Shown here: positions 52,067 to 60,900 of the stretch, piece by piece
Layout: each line of letters starts with the position of its first letter
Position numbering within the stretch: the first letter of the stretch is position 1
Assembly (NCBI GenBank): GCA_964424115.1
Contig: CAYRHN010000014.1
Coordinates: forward strand, 51,399 to 115,398
Reading direction: 5' to 3'
DNA from: CAYRHN01 sp964424115
GTDB taxonomy: Bacteria > Chloroflexota > Anaerolineae > Anaerolineales > Anaerolineaceae
DNA length: 64,000 bases
Program-made: the position numbers and the translations under genes
The notes under the pieces: model-generated
What the model was told of the DNA's origin: nothing
The model's input: only the letters and a program-made list of their open reading frames with translations
Databases searched by the model: none

Positions 52067-54265
52067 TTAGATCACTCCTCGCGCCTTGAGCACCTTGACC
52101 ATCGCATTCACCACGTGAATGCCCTTGGTGCCGCGGCCAAAGGTGGCATCCAGGCCGGTTTCGGCGGCCATTTCGCGGTTCACCTGCGTGCCCCCGGCGA
52201 TCAGGATGATCCGGTCGCGGATACCCTTCTCGCGGCAGACATCGGCCAGTTTCTTCATCTGGGCGCGGTGCACATCGTTATGGCTGATGATGGTCGAGAT
52301 GAGGATGGCTTGCGCGCCGGTCTCGATGGCGGCATCCACCAGCTTGGCAACCGGCACTGAAGTGCCCAGGTAGGTATACTTCACGCCGTACTTTTCGATC
52401 CCGCCGTGCTTGATATCCAGGATCTCGCGCAGGCCAACGCTGTGCTCGTCCTCGCCGACCGTGGCAGCCACCACACGCAGCCCCACCTGCTTGACCGCCG
52501 CGCGCAATTCTTCTTCGGGCAGGATGACCTCTTTTTCGGGGATCTTCAGGGTGGTCAGATCAATATCAAAGGCCACCTTGCCCTTGACTTCAACAAAGCA
52601 ACCTTCCGCCGGGTGCATGACCTGGATATTGACCACCTGCGGGTCAACCAGGCCCATCTTCTTGGCCATTTCCACGCCGTATACCCCGGCCACTTCATCG
52701 TTCAACGGAACGAAGAATTGCAGCAGGATGGTGCCGTCACCGGCCCATTCGGCCTCCGGCTTGACCAGGGTGCCCTTGCGGTAAGGCAGGGTTTCCTGCA
52801 GGCGTTTATCGCAGGAATCATCCGGATCCAGCTCGTCGATGTAGACGATCTTTTCGGGCTTGCACAGGGTGCAGCCGCCGATCGCGTCGCAGGCATGCGT
52901 GATGCCCTCGGGCAGGTGGTTGTAGCCGAAATGGTCGCAAACCGGCGCGAAGTAATCCGGGTCGCGCTCGACGATCGAACCAGCGGCCACGCCGCCCTTG
53001 CCGTCGCGGGCGATCCCGTCGCCGTTGCGCTCAGGATACTTGGCCGAATCCACGAAGAAGCCCTGCTCCACCGCGGCAAAATAGCCGCCGGTCTCGATCA
53101 CTTCTTCCAGGAAGGCCACCGCGCGTTCCTTCAGGTCGCGCACCATTTCGCCCAGCGGGCCGTTGTGGTTGAGCGTGACCAGTTCTTTGATCCCGTCCAG
53201 GGCTGCCCAGGTCTGCTTGACCGTCTGCACTCCGCGGATGTTATTGTAGTGCCAGGGCACGTTGCGCCCTTCGTCAGGGGTGATGGTGCTCTGGATATCG
53301 GCGCTGGTCAGCATCGAGATCAAAGTGTCGATGGTGTGGGTGCGGATGGCTTCTTCAATATCCGCCTCGATATAGCGCGTGTTCTGCTGAGCGCGCATCT
53401 TGAAATCCGAGAAGAAATCGCGCAGCGCCACGGCATAGGGCAAGTCGTACCACAGCTTGGGCGCGGGCGGTGCATCCGGCGGAACGGTGGAAAGGCCGAT
53501 CAGGTCTTTTTCCATCCCCACCGCTACCGAGTAAGCACAGTTGATCCCGTGCTGCACCATCAGCTCGGGCATGACCAACCAGCCGGCCTTGGCAGTGGCA
53601 TTGGCGTTGTGTGCGCCGTCAATCTGGAAGATGCGCGCGCCGTTCATCACTTTTTTGGCTTCCGCCGCGTCCACAAAGGAGCGGTACATGTTCACGTTGC
53701 GGTAGAGCACGTTGTACTGCGGATCCTGGTGCGCGCCGTTGATGCCCTCTTCAGCGAACAGCACGGCCACCTCAGGCCCGGCCACGCCGGAGACGTAGCT
53801 GTGGAAGTTGATCGGGCGCCCGACTTCCTCCTCGATCATATCGCAGGCCTTGCGGCTGGCGCGGATCTGCTTGCGCGTGATCGGCACGCCGCCCACGCCC
53901 TCCGGGGTGCCTTCCAGCAGCCCATCGATGTGGCTTTGGCCGGTGGTGCGGATAACCATGATGTGGTCGGCGCCGTGCCAGGCGGCCATGCGCATGCGGC
54001 GGATGTCATCCTCAAAGCGCCCAGAGGCGATCTCGGTCGTCACCACGCAGCTTGGCTGGGGATCGATGAAGTCAAAATACTTGGAGGCCGGCAGGCCGAT
54101 AGAATTCTTCAGCGGGCGCGACATGTTGCGATAATGGAAGGGTCCCATATCCACGCCTTCGGGGGGCACATCCCGCCAGGTCCAGCCCTTGCGGGTGGGA
54201 TGATAGTTCTCCAGCCCTTCCAGAATATATTCGATATCCAGTTTCTTGTGCGGATCGAGTGTCAT
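52067..54265 (-). CDS. oraE: D-ornithine 4,5-aminomutase, large (E) subunit
   Basis: A 732-residue subunit, close to the clostridial OraE length of ~740. The C-terminal ~120 residues are a B12-binding domain with the base-off motif DxHxxG (DEHSVGLREI) and the late IILIAGGTQ. The rest is a PLP-binding TIM barrel of the lysine 5,6-aminomutase/OraE family (GADHIMVIRTTGQSHIDG, RTHTIDTLISMLTSADIQSTI). The enzyme moves the terminal amino group of D-ornithine to give 2,4-diaminopentanoate, using adenosylcobalamin and PLP. GGAGGATAAC precedes the ATG, 4 bases after the oraS stop. Confidence 0.95.
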   Translation of the reverse strand: MTLDPHKKLDIEYILEGLENYHPTRKGWTWRDVPPEGVDMGPFHYRNMSRPLKNSIGLPASKYFDFIDPQPSCVVTTEIASGRFEDDIRRMRMAAWHGADHIMVIRTTGQSHIDGLLEGTPEGVGGVPITRKQIRASRKACDMIEEEVGRPINFHSYVSGVAGPEVAVLFAEEGINGAHQDPQYNVLYRNVNMYRSFVDAAEAKKVMNGARIFQIDGAHNANATAKAGWLVMPELMVQHGINCAYSVAVGMEKDLIGLSTVPPDAPPAPKLWYDLPYAVALRDFFSDFKMRAQQNTRYIEADIEEAIRTHTIDTLISMLTSADIQSTITPDEGRNVPWHYNNIRGVQTVKQTWAALDGIKELVTLNHNGPLGEMVRDLKERAVAFLEEVIETGGYFAAVEQGFFVDSAKYPERNGDGIARDGKGGVAAGSIVERDPDYFAPVCDHFGYNHLPEGITHACDAIGGCTLCKPEKIVYIDELDPDDSCDKRLQETLPYRKGTLVKPEAEWAGDGTILLQFFVPLNDEVAGVYGVEMAKKMGLVDPQVVNIQVMHPAEGCFVEVKGKVAFDIDLTTLKIPEKEVILPEEELRAAVKQVGLRVVAATVGEDEHSVGLREILDIKHGGIEKYGVKYTYLGTSVPVAKLVDAAIETGAQAILISTIISHNDVHRAQMKKLADVCREKGIRDRIILIAGGTQVNREMAAETGLDATFGRGTKGIHVVNAMVKVLKARGVI

Positions 54266-54269
54266 GGCG

Positions 54270-54626
54270 TTATCCTCCGAATAATCCGTTCAAGATCTCT
54301 TTGTTTTCGAGGATCGCCGCGGCGGCCCCGCGCACATCCTTGCCGGTCTTTTGGGCCACCTTGAGCACCACATGCCCGGCGCCCTTGCCCAGCAGCCCGG
54401 CCTCCAGCACGCGGCTGACCACGCCCTGCGAGGTGACGCTGTCGATGCCCATGCGCAGCAGCACAGAGCGCTCGATGGAAGGGGAGGTGTGGGTGCGCGC
54501 CAGGCCGACGATCGGGTCGACTACCTGGCTGCACAGTTCCCAGAAGCGCGCCTTGAGCTGCTCGTCGCTCATCTGGTGCAGCTCGGCGCGGCGCTTTTCA
54601 AATTTTGCGGTACGGTCTTCGCTCAT
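54270..54626 (-). CDS. oraS: D-ornithine 4,5-aminomutase, small (S) subunit
   Basis: A 118-residue subunit, close to the clostridial OraS length of ~120. It contains KFEKRRAELHQMSDEQLKARFWELC, SIERSVLLRMGIDS and GAGHVVLKVAQKTG, matching the family's mostly helical fold. It pairs with OraE to form the active heterodimer. AAAGGAGAGAT precedes the ATG. About 110 non-coding bases separate it from ortB upstream. Confidence 0.92.
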   Translation of the reverse strand: MSEDRTAKFEKRRAELHQMSDEQLKARFWELCSQVVDPIVGLARTHTSPSIERSVLLRMGIDSVTSQGVVSRVLEAGLLGKGAGHVVLKVAQKTGKDVRGAAAAILENKEILNGLFGG

Positions 54627-54738
54627 ATCTCTCCTTTATTTTCTCTTGAACACGGATTGAACGGATTTGAAGGATGAACTCGGATCTTTTTATATCCTGG
54701 CGTTCCTTCGTTACTTCGCTCCTACGTGGTGCAATCTT

Positions 54739-56148
54739 CTACAATCCTGCCACCTGCTGCTTGACCCAGGCCACGTCCTTCTTGACATCCGCGGCTAGGA
54801 AAGCGTAATCGTTCTCAGTCCACTGCGTCGGCGGACAGGCGTTGGCGGCGTTCTTGAGGTACGAGCGGCGCAGATGGTCCACATCCTGGGCCACGCCCTG
54901 CACCTGTTCCAGCCGTTCGGGAATGACGATCGACTTGCCCGGTACGTTCTCGCGCGGGTCGCCGCGGCGCACCTCGATGCCGTTCTGGCGGGCAAAGGAC
55001 AACTGGCTGTTGTGATGCTTGCCAGCGCCAGTATATTCGGTCTCCTGCACTACCAGGATCTGGTCGCGGTCCATCTTTCCGGCCAGTGCCACGGCTGCCG
55101 CCAGGCTGATGTTCCCGGCCGGGCCGCGTTCCATGCCTTCCAGCTTGGTGAGCAGTTCAGTGACGTAGAAGACCTCGCCCTGGCTGACCAGGTGGTATTC
55201 ATCCATGTAGCGCAGACTGCGGGCGGCATTCCGGGGCACATCCGTGCGGTCAGGCCAGGTGGCAAAAGGAACGCCAAAACCGGTGTGACCGGTGGTGAAG
55301 GATTTACGGTTGAAAGCAGTATCCGAGGCCATGTGCAGGCCGCTCAGGTCCACCGAGCAGGCCACCACACGGGTGTGGTCACAGCCGGCGATCTTCAACC
55401 CGCGCGCGGTACCGGTCAGGTTGCCGCCCCCAGCATGGGTGATCAGGACCGCGTCCGGGTCCTGCCCGTAGCGGGAGCGCACCTGGGCAGCGATCTCCGT
55501 GCCGAGCGTCTCCACCCCGCGAATGCCGAAGGGGGTGTAGAGGCTGGCATTGAAAAAGCCGGTCTCTTCCAGCGTGCGCAGCAGCATGTAGAAGAGCTCT
55601 GGGCCGACCGAGAGCTTGAGCACCTCGGCCCCGTAGGCTTCGCAGGCGCGGCTCTTCTCCACGATCTCCGGCTGCCCCACCCCGCGGCTGTCGAACACCT
55701 CCTGGACAATGATGCACTTCAAACCGCGTTGGGCAGCCTGGGAGGCTACCGCCGCGCCGTAATTGCCGCTGGTGGCGGCGATCATGCCCTTGTAGCCTTT
55801 TTTGGCGGCCTGGTAAGCGCTGATGGAGGCCCGGCGGGCCTTGAAAGAGCCTGAGGCGTTGGCAGCCTCGTCCTTGACCAGGATCGTGGCACCTTTGCCT
55901 GGTCCGGCAATGCGGCGCACCGCTTCGGTGATGCGGCGCAGCTCCAGCAAGGGGGTGTTGCCCACCTTGGTCTCGGTCTGAATGCGCACCAGGTCTTCGT
56001 GGCTGTAGCCGGTCTCGCGCATCATGCGCTCGTAATCGAAGGCCACCGGACTCAGGATAAATTCTTCGTAGTCGATGCCCAGCGAGGCCTTCATGATCTC
56101 GTTCTTGCGCGCCATCACCGCGGCATAAGAGGTATCTCTGGCGGTCAT
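54739..56148 (-). CDS. ortB: 2-amino-4-ketopentanoate thiolase, beta (PLP) subunit
   Basis: A 469-residue PLP enzyme of the threonine synthase/tryptophan synthase beta fold. The PLP Lys is in NASGSFKARRAS; AATSGNYGAAVASQAAQ and THAGGGNLTGTARG form the phosphate and substrate loops. With OrtA it cleaves 2-amino-4-ketopentanoate with CoA to acetyl-CoA and D-alanine. Its ATG overlaps the ortA stop by 4 bases and has AAGGAG upstream. Length and context match clostridial OrtB. Confidence 0.93.
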   Translation of the reverse strand: MTARDTSYAAVMARKNEIMKASLGIDYEEFILSPVAFDYERMMRETGYSHEDLVRIQTETKVGNTPLLELRRITEAVRRIAGPGKGATILVKDEAANASGSFKARRASISAYQAAKKGYKGMIAATSGNYGAAVASQAAQRGLKCIIVQEVFDSRGVGQPEIVEKSRACEAYGAEVLKLSVGPELFYMLLRTLEETGFFNASLYTPFGIRGVETLGTEIAAQVRSRYGQDPDAVLITHAGGGNLTGTARGLKIAGCDHTRVVACSVDLSGLHMASDTAFNRKSFTTGHTGFGVPFATWPDRTDVPRNAARSLRYMDEYHLVSQGEVFYVTELLTKLEGMERGPAGNISLAAAVALAGKMDRDQILVVQETEYTGAGKHHNSQLSFARQNGIEVRRGDPRENVPGKSIVIPERLEQVQGVAQDVDHLRRSYLKNAANACPPTQWTENDYAFLAADVKKDVAWVKQQVAGL

Positions 56149-56432
56149 AGCGGCTCCTTGTCTGTGCCAATGGTGAGCAGTTCCGGCACGGTATTGCCGA
56201 AGCTGTGGCTGTAACTGGGATTGACGGTGATCAGTTTGCCGCTCAACTCGCGCCCGATGATGGTGTGAATGCGCACCTCTCCGCCCAGCTCTGCGTCCTC
56301 AGCCAGGAAGCCGGAAACATGCAGAATATAGGGCACCTTCTTGGTCTCCTCTGGCAGGGAGGGTGCGCGTTCCTCAGGACGCAGGATGACCTGTTCGATC
56401 TCTACCCAGGTTCCTTTTTGGATTTTACTCAT
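56145..56432 (-). CDS. ortA: 2-amino-4-ketopentanoate thiolase, alpha subunit
   Basis: A 95-residue subunit with the family features GTWVEIEQVIL, RAPSLPEETKKVPY, GRELSGKLITVNPSYSHSFG and PELLTIG. It complexes with OrtB, which carries the PLP. The ATG follows GAGG at reasonable distance, and the gene overlaps ortB by 4 bases, so the two subunits are translated together. Confidence 0.93.
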   Translation of the reverse strand: MSKIQKGTWVEIEQVILRPEERAPSLPEETKKVPYILHVSGFLAEDAELGGEVRIHTIIGRELSGKLITVNPSYSHSFGNTVPELLTIGTDKEPL

Positions 56433-56522
56433 GGTTTGAACCTCGCAGTTGGATTGGGCAACCCTCCTTGGTTTGCGTCACACATCAAACCGACGTGGTG
56501 AGTCGCCCCTTCATGTTTTTTC

Positions 56523-57563
56523 TTAGACCTTACGGCTGTAGGCGCTCTCGCCCATCAATGCGGCCGGCACGGGCATATCGATCATACGCTTGAGGCCGGG
56601 GGTGGCTGCCACCACGTGAGGGATCATATTGACAGCGATGCCCTCGGTAGCGATCCCGCCTGCGATCTCGGGTTTGATCGACATGTGGATTTCCGGCTTG
56701 CCGTAGATATTAATGTAATCGCCGGTTTCCGTTTCTTCCAGCCCGGGGTGGATCTGCTGGGGGTGGATCAGGCGGATCACCTCAGTATCGCCGCGGTAGC
56801 CCACGCCGATGTGCGCGCAGCCCGCCACCATGCCGGGTTTCACCACAACATGCGGGGTCTCGCGATGCACTTTACTGATGATCGGTTCGCGGCTCTGCTC
56901 GATGCGGTCCACGCCCAGGCCGAGCGCATCGCTGATCATGTGGATCGATTCGGGGAAACCGACATGCCCAACGATCGAGCCGTCCGCCACACCTGCGCGG
57001 AAGGCATCGGGAGTGGTGCCCACGCCCTGCGAATTCATCACGGTCGGGCCGTAGGGGCTGAGGTCGTTGACGCGCGAAGCCTCGATACGCGTGACGGTAT
57101 GGTTGCCGCCAGTGAGGGCTACTACCAGCAGATCGAGCACAAAGCCGGGATTGACGCCCGTGCCCAGGATCGTGACACCGTTCTCTTTGGCCAGTTCGTC
57201 CAGTTCTTTTGCCAGCTTGGGGCTTTGGGCATAGGGATCGGACATCTCTTCGGCGATCGAAATGCAATTGATCCCTGCGCCGATGATCTTGCGCAGGTCG
57301 GGAATTTGATCCTTCAACCAGGAGGTTGTGGCGATGATGACAATATCGACATCCTTCTTCTTCAGCACGGTCTCCGGTTTGTTGGTGACCGTCACGCCCA
57401 GCTTTTTACCTACCCCCAGGATCTCACCCAGGTCTTTGCCAAGGAAATCTGGACGGCCGTCCACCGCCGCCACGATCTGCAGCCCGACCTTATCCAGCAT
57501 CAGGCGCGCCATTCCGCTGCCCATGGCACCCAGGCCCCATTGAAGAACACGAATTGGCTTCAT
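56523..57563 (-). CDS. ord: 2,4-diaminopentanoate dehydrogenase
   Basis: A 346-residue NAD(P)-dependent oxidoreductase with an N-terminal Rossmann motif (VLQWGLGAMGSGMARLML). It further contains IIATTSWLKDQIPDL, CISIAEEMSDPY and GVNPGFVLDLLVVALTGG, as in the diaminopentanoate dehydrogenase/DapB-like family. It deaminates 2,4-diaminopentanoate oxidatively to 2-amino-4-ketopentanoate, releasing ammonium and reducing NAD(P)+. AAGGAG precedes the ATG. It is the first gene of the ornithine operon, downstream of a ~390-base leader and divergent region. Confidence 0.93.
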   Translation of the reverse strand: MKPIRVLQWGLGAMGSGMARLMLDKVGLQIVAAVDGRPDFLGKDLGEILGVGKKLGVTVTNKPETVLKKKDVDIVIIATTSWLKDQIPDLRKIIGAGINCISIAEEMSDPYAQSPKLAKELDELAKENGVTILGTGVNPGFVLDLLVVALTGGNHTVTRIEASRVNDLSPYGPTVMNSQGVGTTPDAFRAGVADGSIVGHVGFPESIHMISDALGLGVDRIEQSREPIISKVHRETPHVVVKPGMVAGCAHIGVGYRGDTEVIRLIHPQQIHPGLEETETGDYINIYGKPEIHMSIKPEIAGGIATEGIAVNMIPHVVAATPGLKRMIDMPVPAALMGESAYSRKV

Positions 57564-57953
57564 ATAAACTCCTTAAGATTGAGATAAGGGGTAAAGATAT
57601 TTTGGGCGGTCCGCAGCCGGCCAAAATACCCCACTTCTCCCTCTTTATGGATTTTACCAAAAAGGGGTTTAAATGGAATTGACGCTTGTTCATTCTATTC
57701 GGACATTCATCCTGATTTACCCGAATTGCTTTTGGGATTCCTATTCGATTGTATTTGCACACGAAAAATCAAAAAAAACGCAAATCTGGATTTATACAAT
57801 AATATATGATAAACTCCATCAAATTAGAATTTCCTTAGAACAACGAGGAGGAAACCAAGAAGCAAACTTTTCTTACTGGATTCATTTCTCATCCCCCATT
57901 ACCGTTCCCATCCCATTACCTTACTAAATATATATACAAAAAGGAATATCCCT
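57564..57953. other. AT-rich divergent intergenic region
   Basis: 390 bases between ord (minus) and the giant secreted protein (plus). The middle is much more AT-rich than the flanking genes and should hold both promoters. An 84-codon plus-strand frame has no ribosome-binding site and no recognisable content. I looked for a cobalamin riboswitch ahead of the B12-dependent operon and saw no B12-box-like element. Confidence 0.5.
57598..57628 (-). promoter_or_regulatory. hairpin in the leader of the ornithine operon
   Basis: TATTTTGG and CCAAAATA pair across a GC-rich centre with one mismatch and three further pairs. The structure ends 34 bases before the ord ATG. It may influence mRNA stability or attenuation; the evidence is structural only. 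Confidence 0.4.
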
Positions 57954-60900
57954 ATGCTTCGCTCATCATTATGGAGAGGCGCCAGCCTGGTTGTCATGCT
58001 GGCAATTGCGGTCAGTACCTTAAACATTCCCGCGCCTGTTCAGGCGGCCTCGGTGAACGCACCGGCGGGAGATGAAGCGGCAGATGTAACCGTTATCCAG
58101 CCGTCTTACATGGGCGTCAGCCTGCCGCTGACCGAGCTGTCCACCCGCCAGGTGGAAACCCATGCCCCGGTCTTTGACCGCGCGCTGGAGATCGACCTGC
58201 CCCTGCCCAAAGCGCAGACCAAACCCTCGGTTGGGCCGGACTCCTACGTTACTCCCGAGGGTCCGGTGGCGAATGCCATGCCCTCTACCAGCGCCAACTT
58301 TGACGGCGTCAGCAACGTGGACGGCGTGCTGCCTCCCGATACGCAGGGCGACATCGGTTACGATCCTGCGACCGGCAAGAAGTATTATATCCAGTGGGTG
58401 AATGTCTCCTTTGAGATCTGGGATGTGACCAATCCTGCCGCGCCGGTGGCATTGCTCGGTCCGGTGGCAGGCAACACCCTGTGGGCCGGAACCGGCACCA
58501 TGTGCGCCAGCTACAATGACGGCGACCCGATCACCCTCTTCGACCCGCTGGCAAACCGCTGGATGATGAGCCAGTTTGCCCTGGGCAGCACCTTCCACCA
58601 ATGCATTGCTGTCTCGGCTACCGCCGACCCAACCGGCGCCTGGTACCTGTACGACTACCAGGTCAGCGCCACCCTGATGAACGATTACCCCAAGTTCGGC
58701 GTCTGGCCGGACGGGTATTACATGACCATCAACCAGTTCAACGGCACCACCTGGGCCGGAGCCGGCGTGGCCGCCTTTGACCGCGTTTCCATGCTGCAAG
58801 GCTTACCTGCTTCGATGCAATACATTAATGTAGGCGCAGTGACCACCAACTACGGCGGCATGCTGCCCTCCGACCTGGACGGCCCTGCGCCTGCCGCCGG
58901 AACCCCCAATTATTTCGCTGAATGGGATGACTCCACCTGGATCACCGGCGATACCAGCGACAATCTGCGCGTGTGGGCCTTCCATGTGGATTGGAACAAC
59001 CCCGCCAACACCACCTTCGGCATCAACTCCAGTTACGATCCCAATTACAAGCTGGCCACCACCAACGTGGATCCGGATATGTGCGGTGGGGCACGCAACT
59101 GCATTGCGCAATCCGGCACCACCGCCAAGCTGGACGCGATCGCCGACCGCCTGATGTTCCGCCTGCAATACCGCAATTTTGGCTCTTACGCCACGCTGGT
59201 CACCAACCACACCGTGGACGCCAATAGCTCCGACCGGGCCGGCATCCATTGGTTCGAGCTGCGCAACAGCGGCTCGGGCTGGTCGATCTACCAGCAGGGC
59301 ATCTATTCTCCTGACACGAACAGCCGCTGGATGGGCTCGATCGCCATGGATGACAGCGGCAACATGGCCCTGGGTTATTCTGTCTCCAGCAGCAGCATGT
59401 TCCCGTCCATCCGCTACACCGGCCGCTTGAGCGGCGACACGCTCGGCACGATGCCGCAAGGTGAGTCGACCCTGATCGCCGGCACGGGCTCACAGACCAG
59501 CACCCAGTACCGTTGGGGCGATTACAGCATGATGGGTGTCGACCCCCAGGACGGCTGCACCTTCTGGTACACCAACGAATACTTAAGCACTACTTCGAGC
59601 GCCAGTTGGAAGACCCGCATCGGTTCTTTCACCTTCCCCTCCTGTACCGGCCTGCCGACCGGCACCCTGACCGGGATGGTGACCGATACCTCCGCCAACC
59701 CGCTCTCCGCTGCCACGATCGATGCCAACGGGGCCTACTCAGCCGTTACGGACGCTTCCGGCGTGTATTCTATTGAGTTACCTCCGGGTACCTACAACCT
59801 GGCTGCCACGCGCTACGGGTATTTCCCCGGCAGCGCCAGCGGGGTGACCATCACCGCCGGCAATACCACCACCCAGGACTTCGTCCTGAACGCGGCGCCT
59901 TCCTATGTCGTCTCCGGCACGGTGCGCGACGCCGCGCAGAACTGGCCCCTGTACGCCGCCATCACCATCAGCGGCGTGCCGGACATTGCCTACACCAACC
60001 CGGCCACCGGCGCCTACAGCATCTCGCTCACCCCTGGCACCTACACCTTCTCGGTCAACGCGATGAGCGGCGGCTACACCACCAAGGTGCAGTCGGTGAC
60101 CGTGGCTGGAAACACGACCCAGAATTTCACCCTCAGCCGCACTGCCGCTTGCACCGCGCCGGGATATCTGTATATTCCGGGCACCACCCTGTATACAGAA
60201 AATTTTGACACGGTTTCCGGGACCAACCCGGTTCTTCCCACTGGATGGACAACCACTAAGATAAGCGGCTCTGGTACGATACGTTGGGCCTCCACCTCCT
60301 CTACCGCCACGCTGCATCCATCTGACGTCACTCCGCACAATGGAACCTACTTAGTTTACTTTAACTCCTACGCCTACTCCACTTTGGGTAGTTCCGCACG
60401 ACTGGCCAAGACCACCGGCTACAACCTGAGTGCGCAAACCGGCGCGGAACTTTCCATCTGGATCTACCACGATGGCGGATACCCCTCCGCCACTGATTCT
60501 GTCCAAGTACAGATATCAAACGCCGGAGGCGCCTGGACCAATGTCGGTTCGCCGATCTACCGCTATGATGGCTCTACCGGTTGGAAGCAGCACATTGTCG
60601 ACATCAGCGCCTATGCTGGTGCAGGCAAAACCGATATCCGCCCCGGCTTCCTGGCTACCGGCCAGTACGGCAACGATGTCTACATCGACGACATGACCAT
60701 CACCACCAAGAGCCAGTGCAACCCCTCTGCCGGCCTGGTGGTCGGCGCGGTCTATGACGCCAACACGACCCTGCCGGTCTCGAATGCCACGGTCACCGAC
60801 GCGGGCGCGCGCAAGGCCACCATGGTCGATTCTTCCATGGACCCGAACGCCCCCCCGCAGATCTACATCATCGGCGAACCGGCCGGCGCAGTCACTCTGA

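Noticed and set aside
52406..54364. A 652-codon plus-strand frame opposite oraE
   Set aside because: oraE is certain from its B12 motif and length; the opposite frame shows no family motif and is rich in His/Arg/Gly as expected of a shadow.
57564..57660. Possible cobalamin riboswitch ahead of the B12-dependent ornithine operon
   Set aside because: No B12-box-like sequence or multi-stem arrangement was seen; only one simple hairpin is present.
57673..57927. An 84-codon plus-strand frame in the divergent region
   Set aside because: It has no Shine-Dalgarno, AT-rich composition unlike nearby genes, and no recognisable motif; the region is better explained as promoters.
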